Assembly: GCF_008329585.1 (NCBI RefSeq)
Contig: NZ_NPKP01000003.1
Location: 186,001 to 250,000 of the forward strand
From: Mycolicibacterium sp. P9-22
GTDB taxonomy: Bacteria > Actinomycetota > Actinomycetes > Mycobacteriales > Mycobacteriaceae
Length of the DNA stretch: 64,000 bases
Direction of reading: 5' to 3'
The notes below the pieces were generated by a model, which ran no database searches, was not told the DNA's origin, and saw only the letters and a list, made by a program, of their open reading frames with translations. Position numbers and translations under genes: made by a program. Below are positions 51,775-60,455 of the stretch, piece by piece (within the stretch, counting starts at the first letter, position 1; each line of letters begins with the position of its first letter).

Positions 51775-53018
51775 CAGCTGCTCACCGCGCACTGTCCGCG
51801 GTCCATGCGCTGCGGAGGGGTGGTCGACGGCCTTATGTCGATATCGAAGATGGCGGTCGGAATATACAGCGTGGCACATGAATTGGGCACATCGACGACT
51901 CCGGAGAGCCGGCCCTCCACGGGAGCGGCACCGAGAATCAGGTACGCCTGTTCCTTGGTCCAGCCGAACTTGGACAGGTACTCGATGGCGTTCAGGCAGG
52001 CATTCTGGTAGGCCAGCGTGGTATCGAGGAAGTGCTGGGTACCGTTGCGGTCGACCGAAAAGCCGACGAATGTGAGGAACTCGGAGTACCGGGGCTCGAC
52101 GATCCCGGGCATGAAGATCGGATTGGTGGTGACCCCGTAGGTTTCCATGCCGCCCTTGATGATCTCCACCCGCAGATCGATATAACCGCCCATTTCGATT
52201 GCGCCACAGAACGTTATCTCGCCGTCGCCCTGCGAGAAGTGCAGGTCGCCGAGGGACAGGTTGGCGCCGTCCACGAACACCGGATAGAAGATCCGGCTAC
52301 CTTTGGACAGGTTCTTGATGTCCTGGTTCCCGCCGTTCTCCCGCGGCGGCGCGGTGCGCGCGGCCTCGGCCGCGACACGTTCGTAGTCGGCGCCGGTGAG
52401 GCTTCCCAGCACCGCGTTCGACGGCTGGGGTGGTAAGGCCAGCGGCGGCACCCGGTCCGGGTCGGTGGCGATGAGTTCGGCCTCGCGGTGATTCCAGTTG
52501 GCAAGCAGCTCCGCGCTGGGTGCGGTTCCCATCAGGCCCGGGTGGATGAGTCCGGTGAACTCGACACCGGGTACGTGCCGGCTGGTGGCTTTCTGCCCGG
52601 TGAAATCCCAGATCGCCTTGTACGCCGCGGGGAACCAGTCGGTGAGGAAGCCACCGCCGTTCTCCTTGGCGAAGATGCCGGTGTACCCCCAGCCCTGGCC
52701 GGCCACCGGTCCGGTTTGTTGAGGCACCGGTCCGACATCGAGGATGTCGACGACAAGCAGGTCACCGGGTTGGGCTCCCTCGACCGCGAACGGACCCGAA
52801 AGTTGATGCACCATCGACAGGTCACAGTCGCGGATGTCATCGGCATCATCGGTGTTGACGATGGTGCCGTCGAACCACTCCTTGGATTCCACCCGGAAAC
52901 TGTCGCCGGACTTCACGGTGGCGACGGCCGGGATATCGGGGTGCCAGCGGTTGTGCCCGACCAGTTGCTGGTCGCGAAATGGCTTGCTCTGGTCGACCGG
53001 AAAGATGACTTCGGGCAT
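51774..53018 (-). CDS. Formamidase/acetamidase (FmdA/AmdA family)
   Basis: A 414-residue cytosolic amidase that should release ammonia from formamide, acetamide or another short amide. It has the family's N-terminal FPVDQSKPFRDQQLVGHNRW, GQPDLL-like segment AQPGDLLVVDILDVG, PGLMGTAPSAELLANWN and the metal-region stretch LSLGDLHFSQGDGEITFCGA. ATG 53018 follows the site GAGGAG. It belongs to the same family as the inducible acetamidase AmiE of M. smegmatis. An FmdB-like gene lies just upstream, and MarR and AmiC-like regulator genes lie further upstream, recalling the ami locus. Confidence 0.88.
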   Translation of the reverse strand: MPEVIFPVDQSKPFRDQQLVGHNRWHPDIPAVATVKSGDSFRVESKEWFDGTIVNTDDADDIRDCDLSMVHQLSGPFAVEGAQPGDLLVVDILDVGPVPQQTGPVAGQGWGYTGIFAKENGGGFLTDWFPAAYKAIWDFTGQKATSRHVPGVEFTGLIHPGLMGTAPSAELLANWNHREAELIATDPDRVPPLALPPQPSNAVLGSLTGADYERVAAEAARTAPPRENGGNQDIKNLSKGSRIFYPVFVDGANLSLGDLHFSQGDGEITFCGAIEMGGYIDLRVEIIKGGMETYGVTTNPIFMPGIVEPRYSEFLTFVGFSVDRNGTQHFLDTTLAYQNACLNAIEYLSKFGWTKEQAYLILGAAPVEGRLSGVVDVPNSCATLYIPTAIFDIDIRPSTTPPQRMDRGQCAVSS

Positions 53019-53061
53019 GTGTGACTCCTCGCTATCGGAAAGTGTTCTGGCGCAATCGGTT

Positions 53062-53346
53062 CTATGGTTTTGGCAGCATTCGGTGACGAGGGTCTGCGTA
53101 GCGGCGGTTCGACTGCTCCGCGGTGCCGGCTGTCCGGTGGACGACGGCGGGCGCCGACTGGGACTGTGCATGCAGGTCGAGGATGCGTGCGCCGACCGGG
53201 TCAGAGGTCAGCATTCCTGCCAGGGAGTACACCCGATTGCTACTGCTGCAACATGTTTCGCATTCGACCGCGGCCGGGGCGCTGCCCATGGCGAAGTGCA
53301 GATCGAATGGACCGTCCACGGCGCAGCGATATCGATAATGTGGCAC
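53062..53346 (-). CDS. fmdB: FmdB-type zinc ribbon protein
   Basis: A 94-residue protein starting VPHYRYRCAVDGPFDLHFAMG, with the second zinc-binding pair in VECETCCSSSNRVYSL, matching the FmdB putative regulatory domain. In methylotrophs FmdB is encoded beside formamidase and influences its expression. The GTG at 53346 is chosen because the family begins M-P-x-Y-x-Y-x-C. The residues after position 45 are disordered and rich in Ala, Arg and Gln. The amidase gene follows 43 bases later on the same strand. A perfect palindrome lies 27 bases upstream. Confidence 0.78.
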   Translation of the reverse strand: MPHYRYRCAVDGPFDLHFAMGSAPAAVECETCCSSSNRVYSLAGMLTSDPVGARILDLHAQSQSAPAVVHRTAGTAEQSNRRYADPRHRMLPKP

Positions 53347-53372
53347 GTGACCCTCCACCGATCGTCCAGATG

Positions 53373-53386
53373 TTCCCATTTGGGAA
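53373..53386. promoter_or_regulatory. Palindromic operator candidate upstream of fmdB and the amidase
   Basis: TTCCCATTTGGGAA is a perfect inverted repeat (six-base arms, two-base centre) ending 27 bases before the fmdB start. The place and symmetry fit a binding site for a dimeric regulator such as the MarR protein encoded at 53561. No experimental consensus for this site is known to me. Confidence 0.5.
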
Positions 53387-53528
53387 TAATGACGAACCTA
53401 CACCCGCGGGGCGCAACGTCAAGGGAGAACCTGCGACGCGCCGGTCGGGCGCGCGATTGTTAACACGGTGGTGACGGCTGTCGCCGATCGCGGTACCGGG
53501 CCGGGCGAACGGATTTACACTGGTGCAA

Positions 53529-53572
53529 CACGCACGTCCTAGATTGGCGTCACGCACGTCCTAGATTGGCGT
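53529..53572. repeat. Perfect 22-bp tandem repeat at the marR 3' end
   Basis: Bases 53529-53550 and 53551-53572 are identical and directly adjacent; each begins CACGCACGTCC and ends GATTGGCGT. The second copy contains the stop codon of the minus-strand marR gene (TAG at 53563-53561). The pair lies between marR and fmdB, about 185 bases upstream of fmdB. It may be a recent duplication or a doubled regulator site. Confidence 0.8.
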
Positions 53573-53926
53573 GGGGTCACTTTCCTTGAGGAAAACCATT
53601 GGGGTGATTGCTGACTCCGCGGCTCGAAGGAGTTCGGCACCATGCGACGACGATCGCAGAGTGGTTCGGCGGCGGTCCTGCTGCGACACGGTGCGGTAGA
53701 CGGCGCCGACGTCGACCAGCGCATCGACGATGCGGGTCGCGGAGGTGGAGGGGACGGCCAATGCCTCCACGATGTCCGACATCGAACATCCGGGATTGTG
53801 GTGGACGAAGTGCAGCGCGCGCCAGCGGTCCACGGTGAGATCGGTTCCGGCGAGCGCATCGCCGATTCCCGCGGCGACGACGGAGGCACGTCTGAGCAAG
53901 GCGAGTGCCTCGACGAGGTCGTCCAT
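53561..53926 (-). CDS. MarR-family regulator (AmiA-like)
   Basis: A 121-residue winged-helix protein. The DNA-binding part shows CSMSDIVEALAVPSTSATRIVDALVDVGAVYR with the wing QQDRRRTTLRSS, as in MarR regulators. It is divergent from the AmiC-like gene at 53984 and upstream of fmdB and the amidase on its own strand. In M. smegmatis the acetamidase operon is controlled by the MarR-type repressor AmiA and the ligand sensor AmiC, so the same arrangement is inferred here. ATG 53926 is chosen; the frame stays open far upstream but runs through the AmiC-like gene on the other strand. Confidence 0.82.
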   Translation of the reverse strand: MDDLVEALALLRRASVVAAGIGDALAGTDLTVDRWRALHFVHHNPGCSMSDIVEALAVPSTSATRIVDALVDVGAVYRTVSQQDRRRTTLRSSSHGAELLRAAESAITPMVFLKESDPTPI

Positions 53927-53983
53927 GGTGTGCCTTCTCGATCGGGCCGTCCACCGGTCGAAGTGATCCCGGGAAGTCAAAGC

Positions 53984-55114
53984 ATGCCAGACCGCTCGGC
54001 CGCAGCGGAACACCGTCGGCGCGACCAGCTGGATTTTCGGGTCGCGTTGGCTCTGCCGCGTCGCGGTCCGGCGGGGATCTTCGGGCTGGAATGCCGCGCC
54101 GCTGCCGAGCTGGCCGCCGCGGAGATCGACGCCGCCGGTGGTGTCGCCGGACGCTCGGTGCAGTTCGTGCATGTCGACGCCGGCGGCGATCCTGCTGCCG
54201 TGGCAGGCAACATCAAGGATCTGCTGGACACCGGCTCCATCGATGCGGTCACGGGCTGGCATCTGTCCAATGCCCGGCAGGCCATCGCCAAGGTGGTCGG
54301 CGGCCGAATTCCCTATGTCTACGCCGCCGCCTACGAAGGCGGCGAGCGCAGCGACGGTGTCCTGTGCAGCGGTGAGGTGCCCGGCGACCAAATCATCGCG
54401 TCGCTGCTCTGGTTGCGCACCGAGCTGCGGCTGCGCCGCTGGTTCATCGTCGGAAACGACTATGTGTGGCCCCGTGGTTCGGCGATGGCGACCAGGGTGG
54501 GTCTGGAAGGCTCCGACATCTCGATCCTCGGGGAGCGGTTCGTGCCGCTGGGCGCCGACGATCCACAGGCCTGGGATCAAGTCCTGGCCGAAATCGCCGC
54601 AGCGAATCCGGACGGCGTGGTCACCCTCCTGGTCGGGTCGGACGCGGTGCGGTTCAACAGGGCTTTCGCCGCGGCGGGCCTGGACGCCACGATGACGCGG
54701 TTCAGTCCGTTCACCGATGAGACCGTGATACTCGCCAGTGGCAGCGCAGCGACCGGCAACCTGTTCATCTCGGCGGGCTGGTTCGCCGGGCTGGCCTCGG
54801 CGTCGGCCGCGGAGTTCACTGCCGGATTCACCAGGGCTTTCGACCTGGTCAACGGGACCGGACCGATCGGCGAATCGGCCGCACCGCAGCCCGGGACGAT
54901 GGCCGAGACCACCTACTCCGGCGTCCACCTGCTCGCCGGGATCGCCACCACGTCGTCGTTGCCGACCGTCGAGGACGCCAGGCGCGCGTTCGACGGGTGG
55001 GGCTGGGATTCCCCGCACGGACCGGTCGACCTGCAGCGCGGAGCCGCCCGGCACCCGGTACACCTCGCGGTGGCGCGCGGTGTCGAGCTCGACGTCATCG
55101 CCAAGGTTCGCTGA
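53984..55114 (+). CDS. AmiC-like amide-sensing periplasmic-binding-fold protein
   Basis: A 376-residue protein of the leucine-binding/AmiC type I ligand-binding fold: RGPAGIFGLECRAAAELAAA near the start, VDAGGDPAAVAGNIKDLLD, the middle WFIVGNDYVWPRGSAMATR and the C-terminal TYSGVHLLAGIA. There is no signal peptide or lipobox, so it should be cytosolic, like AmiC of amidase operons, which binds amides and relieves repression, and unlike transporter binding proteins. ATG 53984 lies 57 bases from the divergent marR start. No ABC transporter genes are nearby, which supports a sensor role. Confidence 0.78.
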   Translation: MPDRSAAAEHRRRDQLDFRVALALPRRGPAGIFGLECRAAAELAAAEIDAAGGVAGRSVQFVHVDAGGDPAAVAGNIKDLLDTGSIDAVTGWHLSNARQAIAKVVGGRIPYVYAAAYEGGERSDGVLCSGEVPGDQIIASLLWLRTELRLRRWFIVGNDYVWPRGSAMATRVGLEGSDISILGERFVPLGADDPQAWDQVLAEIAAANPDGVVTLLVGSDAVRFNRAFAAAGLDATMTRFSPFTDETVILASGSAATGNLFISAGWFAGLASASAAEFTAGFTRAFDLVNGTGPIGESAAPQPGTMAETTYSGVHLLAGIATTSSLPTVEDARRAFDGWGWDSPHGPVDLQRGAARHPVHLAVARGVELDVIAKVR

Positions 55115-55165
55115 CCGCTTTGGCAGTTTCTGCCAGTTTCGTCGCTGTCGGTCGGAGCGGGCACG

Positions 55166-57247
55166 ATGGTGGCCATGGCAACACGGGCTGAGGCGCAAGC
55201 AATTCTGGAGCAACTCGCCGGGCCGCAGGCGGTACTGCGCGATGATCAGTGGATCGCGATCGAGGCGCTGGTGGTGCAGCGCAAACGGGCGCTGGTGGTG
55301 CAGCGCACCGGCTGGGGAAAGTCGGCGGTGTACTTCATCGCGGCCAAGCTGCTGCGCGCCGCCGGCCGTGGCCCGACCGTGATCGTGTCTCCGCTGCTGG
55401 CGTTGATGCGCAACCAGGTGGCCGCGGCGGAGCGGGCAGGGGTCAAGGCCGCCACCATCAACTCCAGCAACGTCACCGAATGGGACACCGTGCATCAGCG
55501 GGTCAATGCCGGTGAGCTCGATGTACTGCTGGTCAGCCCGGAACGCCTGAACAACCCCGACTTTCGGGATGCCGTGCTGCCCGCGCTGGCCGCCGACGCC
55601 GGTCTGGTGGTGGTCGACGAAGCACACTGTGTCTCCGATTGGGGCCACGATTTCCGGCCCGACTACCGGCGCATCCGCACCCTGATCGGCGAACTCGGCT
55701 CCGATATCCCGGTGCTGGCCACCACCGCGACCGCCAACGACCGGGTGGTCGCCGATGTCGCGGCGCAGTTGGGCGTCGGCGGCGGGGACACCCTGGTGCT
55801 GCGCGGCGGGCTGGACCGCGAGTCGCTGAGACTGTCGGTGGTGCAGGCGGGCGGCCCGGCGCAGCGCGCGGCATGGCTTGCCGCACACATCGATTCGCTA
55901 CCGGGCTCGGGGATCGTCTACACGCTGACCGTCGCGCAGGCCCACGATATCGCGACCCTGCTGCGCGACCAGGGGCATGCGGTGGCCTCCTACACGGGCT
56001 CGACCGAGGCCGCCGAACGTGAGCAACTCGAAGCCGACCTGCTGAACAACAAGGTCAAGGCGCTGATCGCCACGTCGGCGCTGGGGATGGGCTTCGACAA
56101 GCCCGATCTCGGCTTCGTCGTCCATCTGGGCGCCCCGTCCTCGCCGATCGCCTACTACCAGCAGGTCGGCCGCGCCGGTCGTTCTACCGCCAGTGCGGAG
56201 GTGATCCTGTTGCCCGGCCGCGAAGACGCCGACGTGTGGCGGTATTTCGCGTCGGTCGCCTTCCCCTCGGAAGCCATGGTCCGCAACGTGATCGACGCCC
56301 TCGAACCGGACCGGGCGCTGTCCACGGCCGCGCTCGAACCGCTGGTGGACCTCAACCGGTCCCGGCTCGAGATGGTGCTCAAGGTGCTCGACGTCGACGG
56401 TGCCGTGCGCCGGGTCAAGGGCGGCTGGATCGGCACCGGGCAGCCCTGGGAGTACGACGAAGCCCGCTACCGCCACCTCGATGAGGCCCGCAAACGCGAG
56501 CAGCAGGCGATGCTCGATTATCAGAGCACCACGGAATGCCGGATGTCCTTCCTGCGCAAGCAACTCGACGACCCCGAACTGGGTCCACAGCCGTGCGGCC
56601 GGTGCGATAACTGCGCTGGGTCCGCGTACGGCGCCGATGTGGACGCCGGGGCGGCCGAGGCCACCCGGGAACAACTGATGCGCCCGGGCGTCGAAATCAC
56701 CCCGCGCAAGCAGTGGCCCACCGGGCTCGGCAAGCTCGGCATCGAGCAGTCCGGCAAGATCAACGATGGTCCCGCCGCGGGCCGCGTCATCGGCAGACTC
56801 ACCGACCTGGGGTGGGGTGCCCGGCTGCGCAAGCTGCTCGACGCCCCGGATGCGGAGGCGCCCGACGAGGTGATCGCCGCCGCTGTCGCAGTGCTCAAAT
56901 CCTGGAACTGGGCGCATCGCCCGACCGCGGTGCTGGCGCTCGATTCGGTACGTCACCCCGTGCTGATCAAATCGCTCGCGGCCCGGCTGGCCGACATGGG
57001 ACGACTGAACGACCTTGGTGTATTGCAGTATTCGCCCGAACGCCGACCGGTGGCCGCGGCGAACTCGGCCTACCGGGTGGCCGCGTTGCAGGGCGCCTGG
57101 GTGCCGCCGCCCGCGATTGACGGTGACACCGTATTGCTGGTCGACGACCTGACCGACACCGGTTGGACGCTGACCATGGCGGCCCGCACCGTGCGGGCCG
57201 CCGGTGCGGCAGACGTCCTGCCTTTCGCGCTGGCCGGCGTCAGCTGA
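55166..57247 (+). CDS. RecQ-like DNA helicase fused to a phosphoribosyltransferase-like domain
   Basis: A 693-residue protein. Residues about 20-340 are the RecQ-type helicase core with Walker [15 protein letters not shown] at 151-154, and [17 protein letters not shown] with QQVGRAGR in the second half. A zinc-binding segment follows with four Cys ([10 protein letters not shown] ... CGRCDNC). The C-terminal ~190 residues end in [21 protein letters not shown], the PRPP-binding loop of phosphoribosyltransferases. No HRDC domain is seen. The protein unwinds DNA in repair or recombination; the role of the transferase-like part is unknown. ATG 55166 is used; ATG 55175 is an alternative. Confidence 0.85.
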   Translation: MVAMATRAEAQAILEQLAGPQAVLRDDQWIAIEALVVQRKRALVVQRTGWGKSAVYFIAAKLLRAAGRGPTVIVSPLLALMRNQVAAAERAGVKAATINSSNVTEWDTVHQRVNAGELDVLLVSPERLNNPDFRDAVLPALAADAGLVVVDEAHCVSDWGHDFRPDYRRIRTLIGELGSDIPVLATTATANDRVVADVAAQLGVGGGDTLVLRGGLDRESLRLSVVQAGGPAQRAAWLAAHIDSLPGSGIVYTLTVAQAHDIATLLRDQGHAVASYTGSTEAAEREQLEADLLNNKVKALIATSALGMGFDKPDLGFVVHLGAPSSPIAYYQQVGRAGRSTASAEVILLPGREDADVWRYFASVAFPSEAMVRNVIDALEPDRALSTAALEPLVDLNRSRLEMVLKVLDVDGAVRRVKGGWIGTGQPWEYDEARYRHLDEARKREQQAMLDYQSTTECRMSFLRKQLDDPELGPQPCGRCDNCAGSAYGADVDAGAAEATREQLMRPGVEITPRKQWPTGLGKLGIEQSGKINDGPAAGRVIGRLTDLGWGARLRKLLDAPDAEAPDEVIAAAVAVLKSWNWAHRPTAVLALDSVRHPVLIKSLAARLADMGRLNDLGVLQYSPERRPVAAANSAYRVAALQGAWVPPPAIDGDTVLLVDDLTDTGWTLTMAARTVRAAGAADVLPFALAGVS

Positions 57248-57319
57248 CGTGCCCGCGATGAGTCCGCGCCGCGAGCCCGGTCTGTATCGGGGACAACACC
57301 CGTACGAAGGAGCACGTGG

Positions 57320-57526
57320 ATGGCTGAAATGGTGAAGGGACCCGCCAGATACTTTCCCTCGATCGAGAAGAAATACGGTCGCACGATCGCGGAATGGCAG
57401 CAAGTGATCCGGGCCTCGCAGCTGACGAAGCACATGGAACTGGTCGCGATGCTCAAGACCCAGCATGGCGTGGGCCATGGCCACGCCAACGCGTTGGTCG
57501 CCTACACCCTCGCCGAGGGCAATTGA
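57320..57526 (+). CDS. DUF4287 small protein
   Basis: A 68-residue protein matching the DUF4287 domain over its length: KYGRTIAEWQQVIRASQLTKH followed by LKTQHGVGHGHANALVAY. The family is linked to nucleic-acid or damage-related contexts but has no defined function. ATG 57320 follows the purine stretch GAAGGAG. It lies 72 bases after the helicase gene, and its stop is directly adjacent to the stop of the convergent IclR gene. Confidence 0.82.
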   Translation: MAEMVKGPARYFPSIEKKYGRTIAEWQQVIRASQLTKHMELVAMLKTQHGVGHGHANALVAYTLAEGN

Positions 57527-58438
57527 TCACGCCGGCTTCGAGCCGCCGAGCCGGGCGGTGAGCGCATCGGCTGTCACCAGCAGACCCTGTGCGCGATCGT
57601 CGATCTCGGCGTCGGTGAGCGCGTGGCCGATCTGCAGTGACACCACCATGACCTGGCGTTGATGGTGGTCGTACACCGGGGCGGCTATCACGCTGATGTC
57701 GTGCCGGGCCTCCGGCCCGTCCTCGCCACGCAGATAGACGCGCTCACCGATGTCGGAGACCAACTCACCCAGCAGCGCCCGTAACTCGTCGGGCAACGTG
57801 GTGGACATGCCTGCCATCAATGCGTACAGCCGCCGTCCGCCGGGGGTGAGTCGTTCCACCAGGTATCCCGAGGCGCGGCATTCGGCGATCACCCGCTCGA
57901 AGCGGTCGGTATCGGTGCGCAACGGAATCGTCGGCTCCTTGGCCAGCCAATCGCGGACCGCACGTTGGTCCCACAGCACGAACATCAGCCCGACCGGGGG
58001 AGCGAACGGATAGCTCTGTCCCACGCGCACCGTCGCGGGCGTGCCGGGCGGTGCGACCAGTTCGAGCAGGGTGATCCTGTCGTCGACGACACCGGAGAGC
58101 GCCGCCGTGGCGCCGTAGGCCTCCGAGAGCCGACGCAGTTCGTCGCGGGCTGACGGGCTGACCCGCAGCGACTCCTGTGCGATATGGCCGAGGGTGATCA
58201 GCGCCGGCCCCAGTCGGTAGGTCTTGTCCCGGCCGGTCTCACCGGTGTCGCGCAGCAGATAGCCGGCCTCGGTGAGCGAGGTCAGGATGCCCAGGCACGT
58301 GGGCTTGCTCAGTTCGACGCGACGGGCGAGTTCGGAGAGCCCGAAGCGGTCATGCGGATGGCGGGCAAGAAACGCCAGCACCGCGATCACCCGCTCGGTG
58401 GGCGGCGAGGCGCGGCCGGCCGATTCTGGGACGGACAT
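57527..58438 (-). CDS. IclR-family transcription regulator
   Basis: A 303-residue regulator. Residues about 12-75 are the winged helix (VIAVLAFLARHPHDRFGLSE, RVELSKPTCLGILTSLTEAGYL); residues about 95-290 form the IclR effector domain (VVDDRITLLELVAPPGTPAT, SGYLVERLTPGGRR). It is divergent from the Rv3531c-like gene with an 18-base perfect palindrome containing the KstR box between them, so KstR may also control this gene. It has no counterpart at this place in the M. tuberculosis order as I recall it. Its own target is unknown. Confidence 0.85.
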   Translation of the reverse strand: MSVPESAGRASPPTERVIAVLAFLARHPHDRFGLSELARRVELSKPTCLGILTSLTEAGYLLRDTGETGRDKTYRLGPALITLGHIAQESLRVSPSARDELRRLSEAYGATAALSGVVDDRITLLELVAPPGTPATVRVGQSYPFAPPVGLMFVLWDQRAVRDWLAKEPTIPLRTDTDRFERVIAECRASGYLVERLTPGGRRLYALMAGMSTTLPDELRALLGELVSDIGERVYLRGEDGPEARHDISVIAAPVYDHHQRQVMVVSLQIGHALTDAEIDDRAQGLLVTADALTARLGGSKPA

Positions 58439-58470
58439 GGGCGATCACACCTCCGGGCGTTGACTCGAAC

Positions 58471-58484
58471 TAGAACGCGTTCTA
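58471..58484. promoter_or_regulatory. KstR operator upstream of the Rv3531c-like operon and iclR
   Basis: TAGAACGCGTTCTA matches the KstR consensus at all defined positions and lies inside a perfect 18-base palindrome (58469-58486). On the + strand a -10-like TAGTCT (58483-58488) overlaps its end, the same hexamer as at cyp125. It lies 49 bases before the + strand gene and 32 bases from the iclR start. Confidence 0.93.
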
Positions 58485-58533
58485 GTCTCGGATCGGAAAC
58501 TCTACCACTTCGGTCCAATATTGGACCGAAAGA

Positions 58534-59670
58534 ATGGAAGCCATGTATTCACAGCCGTTGGTGGAAGCCATCGCCGAGGCCGAGCGCCTGGTCGCCGAGG
58601 CGCCGTTCATCGAATCCGAGGCCGACCTGCTCGAAGGCCTGCAGTACCTCGCCGGGTGCATTGCGGCCTGCACGCATGTCGCCTTCGACTACGACCGCGA
58701 TCACCCGTTCCTGCACAGCGGAACAGGACCCTTCACCAAGATGGGTCTGGACAATCCCGACACCATGTACTTCGGCACCCGGGTACAGCCCGGCCACGAG
58801 TACGTGGTGACCGGCCGCCGCGGCACCACCACCGACGTCAGCTTCCAGCTGATCGGCGGTGAGTACACCGATGAGGTAGTGCCCGACAGCGAGACGGCCT
58901 TCGACGACCGCAAGCTCGACATCGCCGCCGACGGCACCTTCGAATGGAGATTCACCCCGGACAAGCCCGCGCAGCTGGTGATCCGGGAGGTCTACAACGA
59001 CTGGTCGGCCCAGCGCGGCACCTTCGCGATCGCGCGAACCGATACCGTGGGCACCGCGCCGCCGGCGCTGACCCGCGAACTGATCGAGAAGCGTTACGCG
59101 GTGGCCGGTAAGCAGCTCGTCCAGCGGGTGAAGACCTGGTTGCAATTCCCCAAATGGTTCTATGACAACCTGCCGGTCAACACGCTGACCGCGCCGCGGC
59201 TGACCCCGGGTGGACTGGCCACCCAGTACTCCTCGGTGGGGCCTTACGACATCACCCCGGATCAGGCCATCGTCATCACCCTGCCGGTCACCGACGCGCC
59301 CTATATCGGGTTTCAGCTAGGCAGCCTCTGGTACATCTCGCTGGACTACATCAATCACCAGACATCGTTGAACGGCACGCAGGCGCAGGCGGATCCGGAC
59401 GGCAAGATCCGGATCGTGGTGTCCGATGCCAATCCTGGTGTGACGAACTGGTGCGAGACGCTCGGCCACGGCAAGGGCTACCTGCAGTTCCGCTGGCAGC
59501 GGGTGTCGCGGGAGCTGACCGATGCCGACGGGCCCACCATGCAGGTCGTCGGTATCGACGAGGTGCCCGCGCTGCTGCCGTACCACGAATCGAACAAGAT
59601 CTCGGACGAGGACTGGCGGCAGCGGATCGCACTGCGCCAGAAGCTGATCGGCGAAAGAATGGTGGGTTGA
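58534..59670 (+). CDS. DUF1214-type protein of the KstR regulon (Rv3531c-like)
   Basis: A 378-residue protein of unknown function resembling DUF1214-domain proteins: PDTMYFGTRVQPGHEYVVTG, the beta-rich middle and the C-terminal LGSLWYISLDYINHQTSLNG. No cofactor motif is evident. It matches Rv3531c by position: first gene of an operon with an SDR and a sulfotransferase-like gene behind a KstR box. ATG 58534 is given; ATG 58543 (MYSQPLVEA) may be the true start. A role in steroid metabolism follows from its regulation, not from its sequence. Confidence 0.78.
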   Translation: MEAMYSQPLVEAIAEAERLVAEAPFIESEADLLEGLQYLAGCIAACTHVAFDYDRDHPFLHSGTGPFTKMGLDNPDTMYFGTRVQPGHEYVVTGRRGTTTDVSFQLIGGEYTDEVVPDSETAFDDRKLDIAADGTFEWRFTPDKPAQLVIREVYNDWSAQRGTFAIARTDTVGTAPPALTRELIEKRYAVAGKQLVQRVKTWLQFPKWFYDNLPVNTLTAPRLTPGGLATQYSSVGPYDITPDQAIVITLPVTDAPYIGFQLGSLWYISLDYINHQTSLNGTQAQADPDGKIRIVVSDANPGVTNWCETLGHGKGYLQFRWQRVSRELTDADGPTMQVVGIDEVPALLPYHESNKISDEDWRQRIALRQKLIGERMVG

Positions 59671-59672
59671 CC

Positions 59673-60455
59673 ATGACGGGTTTGCTGCACGACAAGGTTG
59701 TGGTCATCAGTGGCGTGGGTCCGGCACTGGGCACCACCCTGGCCCGCCGCTGCGCCGAGGAGGGCGCCGATCTCATCCTGGCCGCCCGCACCGTCGAGCG
59801 GTTGGAGGATGTCGCAGGACAGGTGACCGCACTGGGCCGGCGTGCCCTGGCCGTCGGCACCGATATCACCGACGAGGCGCAGGTTGCCAATCTGGTGGCC
59901 ACCTCGATCGCCGAGTTCGGCAAGGTGGACGTGCTGATCAACAACGCGTTCCGGGTGCCCTCGATGAAACCGTTCGCCAAGACCAGTTTCGACCACATCC
60001 GCGACACGATCGAACTGACCGTGCTCGGCGCGCTGCGGCTGATCCAGGGATTCACCCCCGCGCTCACCGAGGCGAAAGGTTCGGTGGTGAACGTCAACTC
60101 CATGGTGGTCCGGCACTCCGATCCCAAACAGGGCGCCTACAAGATGGCCAAGTCGGCGCTGCTGGCCATGTCGCAATCGCTGGCCAGTGAACTCGGGGAG
60201 GCCGGGATCCGGGTGAATTCCGTTCTGCCCGGTTACATCTGGGGCGGCACGCTGCAGAGCTATTTCGAGCACCAGGCCGGCAAGTACGGCACCACAGTGG
60301 ACGAGATCTACAAGGCGGCCGCCGCCAACAGTGATCTGAAGAAGCTGCCGACCGAAGACGAGGTGGCCTCGGCCATCCTGTTCATGGCCAGTGACCTGTC
60401 CAGCGGTATCACCGGGCAGACGCTGGATGTCAACTGTGGGGAGTACAAGTACTGA
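59673..60455 (+). CDS. SDR oxidoreductase of the KstR regulon (Rv3530c-like)
   Basis: A 260-residue short-chain dehydrogenase. The cofactor motif is SGVGPALGTTLAR (an altered TGxxxGxG), followed by INNAF and the catalytic region SMVVRHSDPKQGAYKMAKSA with Ser, Tyr and Lys. It corresponds to Rv3530c. ATG 59673 is three bases after the upstream stop, and its own stop shares a base with the next start (TGATG). It probably oxidises or reduces a hydroxysteroid or its CoA ester; the substrate is not established. Confidence 0.85.
   Translation: MTGLLHDKVVVISGVGPALGTTLARRCAEEGADLILAARTVERLEDVAGQVTALGRRALAVGTDITDEAQVANLVATSIAEFGKVDVLINNAFRVPSMKPFAKTSFDHIRDTIELTVLGALRLIQGFTPALTEAKGSVVNVNSMVVRHSDPKQGAYKMAKSALLAMSQSLASELGEAGIRVNSVLPGYIWGGTLQSYFEHQAGKYGTTVDEIYKAAAANSDLKKLPTEDEVASAILFMASDLSSGITGQTLDVNCGEYKY

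Noticed and set aside
53240..53557. 105-codon minus-strand frame overlapping the fmdB promoter
   Set aside because: Arg/Ser/Gly-rich with no family resemblance; it overlaps the FmdB start in another frame and includes the palindrome and part of the repeat.
53927..55888. Upstream extension of the marR reading frame to a 775-codon protein
   Set aside because: It passes antisense through the AmiC-like and helicase genes; the MarR fold is complete from ATG 53926.
55898..57484. 528-codon minus-strand open frame opposite the helicase
   Set aside because: Shadow of the RecQ gene with no domain or ribosome site.
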